From the NCBI GenBank assembly GCA_016286385.1, contig JAEESO010000004.1:1-64000 (forward strand): a stretch of 64,000 nucleotides of DNA, written 5' to 3'. Shown piece by piece: positions 58,601 to 64,000 of the stretch. Position numbers and translations under genes: made by a program. Below the pieces are notes generated by a model that was not told the DNA's origin, did not search any database, and worked only from the letters and a program-made list of their open reading frames with translations. The stretch is from Bacteroidales bacterium (lineage in GTDB: Bacteria; Bacteroidota; Bacteroidia; Bacteroidales; UBA932). Position 1 is the stretch's first letter. Every line of letters starts with the position of its first letter.

Positions 58601-59671
58601 TTTGTCCGTACTGAGGGCCGTGACGTTTTTCCCCTTCAGGGCCGATGTGAGGTATTTATTGCTACCGAACAGGCTTTTGTCGCTGTAGGAGACGTGGTAG
58701 CCGTGGTCTGTGGTTCCCATCCACAGATTGCCCCTTTTGTCCAGGAACAGGGACCTTATGTCCTCCTGGGGGATGTCGTAGGGGAAATCTGTGTCGGATT
58801 CAAAAGTTACGCGCCCACGCGTGGAAGAATAATGGAAGAAACCCTTCCCGATTACGTTCAGGAGAAGGGAATAATCGTTCAGGGGATAGAGAATGTCTAT
58901 GTCTCCGCTCATGAGGCGTTTTTCGGCCGATATTGCGGCGGGAAGAGGCTGCCAGGCAAGGTTCCTTGTGTCCAGGATACTCAGGCTGCCCATACCGGAA
59001 AGCCACAGCTGGTCCGTCCCAAATGTACAGATATGGTATGCCTGGTGGGGGATGGGCAGGGATTCAATGATGGCGAAACTCTCTGTGGAGTAGCAGTTGA
59101 GACGGAAGCCTCCTTCCGAAATTACCCAGAGCCGGCCGTCTGGCTGCAGGACCGCGGAAGGTGGTGCGCCGAAAGCGTTGACTTCCCTCACGACGGGACG
59201 GATAAGGTCATTCTCCCTGTCGTATTTGTATAGGGTATTTCCGCCGATGAAAAGGAGGAGTCCGGAACGGCTTTCCAGTATCTGGCTCATATTCTTGTTG
59301 TCTCCAAGAACCTTTATGCGCCTGAAACCTCCTTTGTCGGAATGTACGGCCACTCCGTAGAACGTGGTTATCCACAGCGAACCGTCCTGGGAGGCGTGAA
59401 CGGCATTTATCTGGTTGTCCGGGAGCCCCAGGGAATCCTCCGTGCAGAAGAACTGCTGGTACTCCATTCCGGTATATTTGTCCAGACCGCGGCCGGTGGC
59501 TATCCATATGTGGCCGTCCTTGTCCTGGGCGAATCCGTTCACCTTCTGGTTGGAAAGGCGTTCACTTACAACCATGCTGCCATCCTGGACGGAAGGCGTG
59601 AAGGACCCTTCATATCTTTTGCAGGCCAGGGAGGCCAGAAGCAAAAGTGCGGTTATCAGTTTAATTCTCAT
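55604..59671 (-). CDS. Hybrid two-component system regulator (periplasmic propeller, Y_Y_Y, HisKA, HATPase, REC, AraC HTH)
   Basis: NYFSNVAHEFRTPLTMIAGPAQQL, SDNGPGIAEDDLEKIFERFYQ, DLVISDVVMPGMDGYALC, AraC-type C-terminus. Confidence 0.96.
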   Translation of the reverse strand: MRIKLITALLLLASLACKRYEGSFTPSVQDGSMVVSERLSNQKVNGFAQDKDGHIWIATGRGLDKYTGMEYQQFFCTEDSLGLPDNQINAVHASQDGSLWITTFYGVAVHSDKGGFRRIKVLGDNKNMSQILESRSGLLLFIGGNTLYKYDRENDLIRPVVREVNAFGAPPSAVLQPDGRLWVISEGGFRLNCYSTESFAIIESLPIPHQAYHICTFGTDQLWLSGMGSLSILDTRNLAWQPLPAAISAEKRLMSGDIDILYPLNDYSLLLNVIGKGFFHYSSTRGRVTFESDTDFPYDIPQEDIRSLFLDKRGNLWMGTTDHGYHVSYSDKSLFGSNKYLTSALKGKNVTALSTDKDGGLWICTQRDGLFRYDMGTKELREVPIAHLIPDAQVGYTRISRVYSDLDGDLWFVFMEKNRIIRCVWDGKHLTGKDVVFAATPLTVLEDDRGAIWIGGFSPSLVRYDKKDKTTREVSVAQNGGWTFVTDLVLKEPGVLVASCFGTTPVHVNTYSYECRLAPITPEEKAACLKRSIVIPNVLFKDSKNDIWIGTYGNGLLLSENESGHKRPIPGTPCQDICSIQEDRQGNIWVATMAGLGKYDRTVGSFVHYYEADGIGGDQFNDRASCILPDGTLVFGGTHGITWFNPLDLGGKRTVPLVFEYLTVHGHIVAPTKNGPIDKLLSEKPTVTIRHNQNGFGISFAALDYSEYEQIRYAYKLEGFDRDWVKIGTRHDAYFANLPPGKYTLRVRIANGSHSVTETEESLRIHVLPPWHRSWWAILLFSLAGLLLLAMIYTFYRHVRRVRKEAARRIREVRREREKAEEAEKAEKALNKIQMNYFSNVAHEFRTPLTMIAGPAQQLSVSEGVKGQDRQLVDIINRNATWMLSLVNQLLDFNRIGNSKLQMKVAKMDVVKPLRDIAELFRYNASSKGIELATYGLEDPFTMWVDADKVQKVVMNLLSNALKFTPSGGRVTLGFDVIPRGDAAARFPLTEKDTDGQYASISVSDNGPGIAEDDLEKIFERFYQSSTSHKLQGSGIGLYYARALCNLHHGYIKAWNLEGGGAEFCLILPVSASSYPEEERTDQKPQLLISAQQSQPQESTPDEDGAKRHIAVVDDDIDIANYLKILLKPQYKVSLYFDAASALKGMEENSPDLVISDVVMPGMDGYALCEAVKGNIQLSHIPVILVTAKVAVESQVQGLDKGADAYVTKPFQPAYLTALVKSLLENREKLHRQLGSVTTTEDIAPEALSPRDSAFMKELYELMEKELANTDIDITRITEMMKISRTKFYYKVKGLTGENPSVFFKRYKLNRAADLLKEGKFNMSEIAYMTGFNTLSHFSTSFKKQFGVPPSEYGG

Positions 59672-59710
59672 ATGACAAATATAGACAAGAAAACGTGATT
59701 ATCGGCATAT

Positions 59711-59746
59711 TTTGAACAAATAGAAAGACATTTGAACAAATAAAAA
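59711..59746. promoter_or_regulatory. Direct repeat tttgaacaaataRaaa, 20-bp pitch, in the HTCS/esterase divergent region
   Basis: tttgaacaaatagaaa at 59711 and tttgaacaaataaaaa at 59731. Confidence 0.6.
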
Positions 59747-59841
59747 TTTTAAATAAAACGCTAATGAAAGCATTTGACAATGGTAAAAAGAGTTTGGGCG
59801 GCATAATCCCCAACTTTGCACCAGTAAAAACCGCATTTGTT

Positions 59842-61311
59842 ATGACACTCAGACCCTGCTTCGCAATTTTTGGAATTTCCCTTCTTCTGGCCGCCTGCGG
59901 ACAGCCTGTCCGCCGTTCAGCCGGAGAATGCCTTTCCTCTGTTGAAACATCGGCAAAATCCACAACCGTCCTCTCTCAGAGCGGCCCAGTTGCCGGCTAT
60001 ATCGATGACGGCGTATACATCTACAAGGGTATCCCTTATGCCAGAGCCGGCCGCTTCCAACTTCCTGAAAGTCCGGAGCCGTGGGCCGATGTCCGCGCCA
60101 GCCGCGCTTACGGTCCCACCTGCCCCCAGGACAAGCGTATGGGCTGGTATGACGACAACCAGGCCTTCGCAATGCACTGGGACGACGGTTTCCCGGACGA
60201 AGACTGCCTCCGCGTCAATGTCTGGACCAGCGCCATCAGGGCCGATGCCAAGATGCCTGTCATGGTGTGGCTTCACGGAGGCGGTTTCCGCGCCGGTTCA
60301 GGCCAGGAACTCATTTCCTACGACGGCAGTAACCTCGCACGCAGCCACGGCGTGGTGGTGGTTACGCTCAATCACAGGCTCAACGCCCTGGGTTTCCTGG
60401 ATCTCAGCGCGTACGGCGCCAGGTATGCCCTGACCGGCAATCTTGGAATGCTGGACATAGTGAAAGCCCTGGAGTGGGTACGTGACAATATATCGGCCTT
60501 CGGCGGAGATCCTTCCAACGTCACGGTCTTCGGGCAGAGCGGCGGCGGCGGCAAGGTGAGCACTCTGATGGCAATGCCTTCGGCAAGGGGCCTTTTCTCC
60601 AAGGCCATAGTCCAGAGCGGCTCCATCACCAGCCTCCTCAGCCCCAAGTATTCCCGCCGGATAGGCACCTACACCGTAGATGCCCTTGGCATCGTCCCTT
60701 CCAGGATAGAAGAGATTGAGAAAGTCCCGTATGATAAACTACTTGCCGCGTACAACGGCGCCCTCGCACGCGTAAGAGAAGAGGCAAAGGCCGATGGTGA
60801 ACTGCCGGAGAATATCCTTGACCAGATTCTCTTCGGTCAGACTCCCGTTGTAGACGGCGTTGTCATACCTTTCCAGCCATCCACTCCCGAAGCTCTGGCC
60901 ATTTCCAGGGAAGTCCCCGTCATTATCGGCACCGTCTATAACGAGTTTACTCCCAATATGGAGGATCCTATCTTCAAGCCTCTGGCCTTCAGGCAGGTGG
61001 CCGACAGGATTGCCGCAGGTTGCGCGCCGGTATACCATTATATATTCAACTGGGCTTCTCCCGTCCTTGACGGAGCATTCGGCAGCACCCACTGCCTGGA
61101 GATCCCCTTTGTGTTTGACAACGTCCTCCTTCACCGCACCTTCACCGGCGGAGCGGAAGACGCCATCCAGCTGGGCCATCGCGTGAGTGCCCTCTGGACC
61201 AGTTTCGCCCGTAACGGCGTCCCTTCGGCTGCAGGAATACCCACCTGGGTGCCCGCCCAGAAGGGTATCCTTCAGATAGATATTGAATCTACAATACTAA
61301 ACAACAATTAA
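59842..61311 (+). CDS. Type-B carboxylesterase, lipoprotein
   Basis: ISLLLAACG lipobox; MVWLHGGGFRAGSG; VTVFGQSGGGGKVS. ORF opens at 59764; likely start is ATG 59842. Confidence 0.9.
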   Translation: MTLRPCFAIFGISLLLAACGQPVRRSAGECLSSVETSAKSTTVLSQSGPVAGYIDDGVYIYKGIPYARAGRFQLPESPEPWADVRASRAYGPTCPQDKRMGWYDDNQAFAMHWDDGFPDEDCLRVNVWTSAIRADAKMPVMVWLHGGGFRAGSGQELISYDGSNLARSHGVVVVTLNHRLNALGFLDLSAYGARYALTGNLGMLDIVKALEWVRDNISAFGGDPSNVTVFGQSGGGGKVSTLMAMPSARGLFSKAIVQSGSITSLLSPKYSRRIGTYTVDALGIVPSRIEEIEKVPYDKLLAAYNGALARVREEAKADGELPENILDQILFGQTPVVDGVVIPFQPSTPEALAISREVPVIIGTVYNEFTPNMEDPIFKPLAFRQVADRIAAGCAPVYHYIFNWASPVLDGAFGSTHCLEIPFVFDNVLLHRTFTGGAEDAIQLGHRVSALWTSFARNGVPSAAGIPTWVPAQKGILQIDIESTILNNN

Positions 61312-61335
61312 TACTAACCCATTAAAACTGATCAC

Positions 61336-64000
61336 ATGAGTAAATCTTTGTTCAGGAAAATGGCAGCCTTTACGCTGTCTATCCTAATGGGATGGACACT
61401 TGCCGCCCAGCAGCAGGTGACCGTCTCAGGTGTGGTTGTTGACGATCAGAACCAGCCCATGATTGCTGCAGGTGTTGTCCAGAAGGGCACCACCAACGGC
61501 ACCATCACGGACTTGGACGGATCCTTCACAATCACGGTTCCCGCAGGTTCAGTCATTGAATTCTCCTCAGTTGGTTACACCACCCAGGAGTATGTGGCTG
61601 CCAGAACGGAAAAAATCAGCATCACTCTGCCCACAGACACCCAGATGATTGAAGAAACTGTGGTTGTGGGTTACGGTGTCCAGAAGAAGTCAGACCTCAC
61701 CGGAGCTATCTCCCAGGTTAAGTCCGACGACATCTTGAACCGTACCATCACTTCTCCCGAGGCTGCCCTCCAGGGTAAGACCGCCGGTGTCCAGGCTTTT
61801 GCATCATCTGCAGCTCCTGGATCCACCCCGGCTATCCGTGTCCGTGGTATCTCCTCCAACAACGACGCCAACCCTCTGTACGTAGTTGACGGCCGTATCA
61901 CTTCTTCCATCGCAGGTATCGACCCTAACGATATCGAGTCCATGGAGGTCCTCAAGGATGGTGCTTCCGCTGCTATCTACGGTGCCGAGGCCGGTAACGG
62001 TGTTGTGATGATCACCACCCGCCGCGGTAAGGGCGATGGCAAGATCAGCTACTCATACCAGCTCTCTTCCCAGAGCCTTGGCAAGACTCCCAAGGTGATG
62101 AACGCGGAGCAATACCTCCAGTTCTACCTTGAGAAGGGTAACTTCACCCTCAACGATGTCTACACCAAGTGGGATCAGAAGACCAATACCGACTGGATCA
62201 AGGAATCTTATGAGAATTCCTTCATGCATCACCATAACCTCACCTTCCAGGCCGGTAACGACCGCGGAAGCCTCTACATCTCCGGCTCCTACCTGGACAA
62301 CAACGGTATGTTCAAAGGCGATGCCGATGTCTACAACCGTGTAACCGGTATGGTCAACGCTTCCTGGAAATTCAAGCCCTGGCTGGACATCCAGACCAAC
62401 AACCAGGTAGAGTACTACAAGGCCCGTTCGATATCTGAAGGTTCCGACTACGGCTCTGCAGTTCTGGGCGCCCTTCAGCTTGACCCCATGACTCCTGCAG
62501 TCTATGAAATCGGCCAGGAGCCTGATTTCATCAAGCAGTACCTTAACGACGGCAAGGTCCTCCTCCGTGACGAGTTTGGCCGCGTCTATGGTATCTCCCA
62601 GTTCCTTATCTCCGAGAACGTGAACCCTCTGGTCCAGCGTGACCGCAGCTACGGCGTTTCAAAGGGCTTCAATATCAACGGTGCCACCGCCATCAATTTC
62701 CGCCCCATCCCCGAGCTCACCTTCACTTCCCGCCTGGGATATCGCCTCAGCTCCGGTGACTCCTACAGCTACAGCCACGACTACTTTGTGAATGAAGGTT
62801 ATGCCCACCAGTATTTCATGAGCGTAAACTCATCAACTTCCAACAGCATGTACTATCAGTGGGAGAACTTTGTGAACTGGTTCCACCAGTTTGGCAAGCA
62901 CAGCGTCAGCGCCATGGCCGGTGTCTCCTACAGCCAGAACCGCGGCTACAGCACCTCCGGCGGCGTTACCGGTACCGATAACGGCGGCGTAGTTGACTTT
63001 GGTCTCAAGAGAGACGACCCTCTGTTCTACTACATCAGCCAGGCTACTCCTACCGCTACCAAGAACATCAACGGCGGCCAGGAAAGCTATACCCGCAAGT
63101 ACTCATACTTCGGCCGTGTAGGCTGGGGCTTCATGAACCGCTATAACGTTCAGGCTACCCTTCGTGCTGATGCTGCCGACCTCTCCGTCCTTCCCAAGCC
63201 CATGCGCTGGGGCTTCTTCCCCTCCGTATCAGGTGGTTGGACTATGTCAGAGGAAGATTTCTTCTCAGGCATCAAGTCTGTCGTCAACTTCGCCAAGCTC
63301 CGTCTAAGCTGGGGCCAGAACGGTTCCATCGCAGGTCTGGGCGGCTATCAGTACGCCAACGACATCACCTCTTCAGGTCAGTATCCTACCGGCCTCGTCA
63401 ACGCTGACGGCTCCTTCCAGTATATTATCGGTTACGCTCCTTCAGCTTCCGGTAACCAGGAGCTCAAGTGGGAAACCTCAGAGCAGTTCAACGTAGGTCT
63501 GGACCTCCGTTTCCTCCAGGACCGCCTGGCCGTAACCTTCGACTGGTTTGACAAGGCTACCAAGGACCTGATCGTAACCGGTATCACCACTTCCACCATC
63601 GTGGGTATCGGCGCATCTCCCATGAATGCCGGTAACATCGACAACCAGGGTGTTGAACTTGAAATCCGCTGGAAAGACCAAATTGGTGATTTCAACTACG
63701 GCGTAAGCGCCAATTTCTCTACCCTTAAGAACAAGGTTACCTATCTCCATCCCACCCTTAAGAACGGTATCGACGGCACCGGTGTCCGTAACTACGGCTC
63801 CGTAACCCGTTTCGAGATTGGTTATCCTGCATGGCACCTCTATGGTTATGAATATGCCGGTGTAAAGCCGGAGACCGGTGAGGCCCTCTTCAATGCTTAC
63901 GATGCAGAAGGCAACCTTCAGCCCGAACCTACCACCACTCCCGACGATGACGACAAGCGTCACCTCGGCTCCGGTATCCCTACCTATAACTATGGTGTCA
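61336..64000 (+). CDS. SusC/RagA-family TonB-linked outer membrane protein, truncated at the right edge
   Basis: MSKSLFRKMAAFTLSILMGWTLAAQQQVTVSGVVVDDQNQP; VVVGYGVQKKSDLTGAI; plug VRVRGISSNNDANPLYVVDG. Frame stays open to 64000. Confidence 0.95.
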   Translation, partial: MSKSLFRKMAAFTLSILMGWTLAAQQQVTVSGVVVDDQNQPMIAAGVVQKGTTNGTITDLDGSFTITVPAGSVIEFSSVGYTTQEYVAARTEKISITLPTDTQMIEETVVVGYGVQKKSDLTGAISQVKSDDILNRTITSPEAALQGKTAGVQAFASSAAPGSTPAIRVRGISSNNDANPLYVVDGRITSSIAGIDPNDIESMEVLKDGASAAIYGAEAGNGVVMITTRRGKGDGKISYSYQLSSQSLGKTPKVMNAEQYLQFYLEKGNFTLNDVYTKWDQKTNTDWIKESYENSFMHHHNLTFQAGNDRGSLYISGSYLDNNGMFKGDADVYNRVTGMVNASWKFKPWLDIQTNNQVEYYKARSISEGSDYGSAVLGALQLDPMTPAVYEIGQEPDFIKQYLNDGKVLLRDEFGRVYGISQFLISENVNPLVQRDRSYGVSKGFNINGATAINFRPIPELTFTSRLGYRLSSGDSYSYSHDYFVNEGYAHQYFMSVNSSTSNSMYYQWENFVNWFHQFGKHSVSAMAGVSYSQNRGYSTSGGVTGTDNGGVVDFGLKRDDPLFYYISQATPTATKNINGGQESYTRKYSYFGRVGWGFMNRYNVQATLRADAADLSVLPKPMRWGFFPSVSGGWTMSEEDFFSGIKSVVNFAKLRLSWGQNGSIAGLGGYQYANDITSSGQYPTGLVNADGSFQYIIGYAPSASGNQELKWETSEQFNVGLDLRFLQDRLAVTFDWFDKATKDLIVTGITTSTIVGIGASPMNAGNIDNQGVELEIRWKDQIGDFNYGVSANFSTLKNKVTYLHPTLKNGIDGTGVRNYGSVTRFEIGYPAWHLYGYEYAGVKPETGEALFNAYDAEGNLQPEPTTTPDDDDKRHLGSGIPTYNYGV

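Overview
64 kb of a Bacteroidetes (Bacteroidales-like) chromosome, about 54% GC by eye and using TAnnTTTG-type promoters. The left ~5.2 kb is an accessory segment next to an initiator tRNA: an AbiC-like protein with an extra P-loop-like domain, a membrane LuxR-like protein bracketed by a 31-bp direct repeat, and a RelE/Phd-type toxin-antitoxin pair with a perfect operator palindrome. The rest is mostly core: asnA, hisS, a TolC/HlyD/ABC-2 export operon, tdk, rsmI, recA, rlmN, recX, rnpB, pgi, a TPP-riboswitch-controlled TonB receptor, a radical SAM/lipoprotein pair, trmD, yidC, a V-type ATPase operon, a Na+-translocating decarboxylase operon, and a polysaccharide-utilisation locus (GH3, hybrid two-component regulator, esterase, SusC) running off the right edge. 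The most interesting signals are: (1) a RAYT-type (Y1/HUH) transposase gene flanked by arrays of 39-bp imperfect-palindrome REP-like units on an exact 52-bp pitch (39 + 13 bp), with a related inverted doublet 3.6 kb away; (2) several unrelated palindromic repeats inserted in frame inside conserved genes (yggS, rlmN, a comEA-like gene, a biotin carrier gene); (3) strong over-representation of the 7-mer GGCCGAT/ATCGGCC (about 85 copies by hand count in ~59 kb, none seen in the first 5.3 kb), in all reading frames. All counts and family calls were made by eye; no searches were run.
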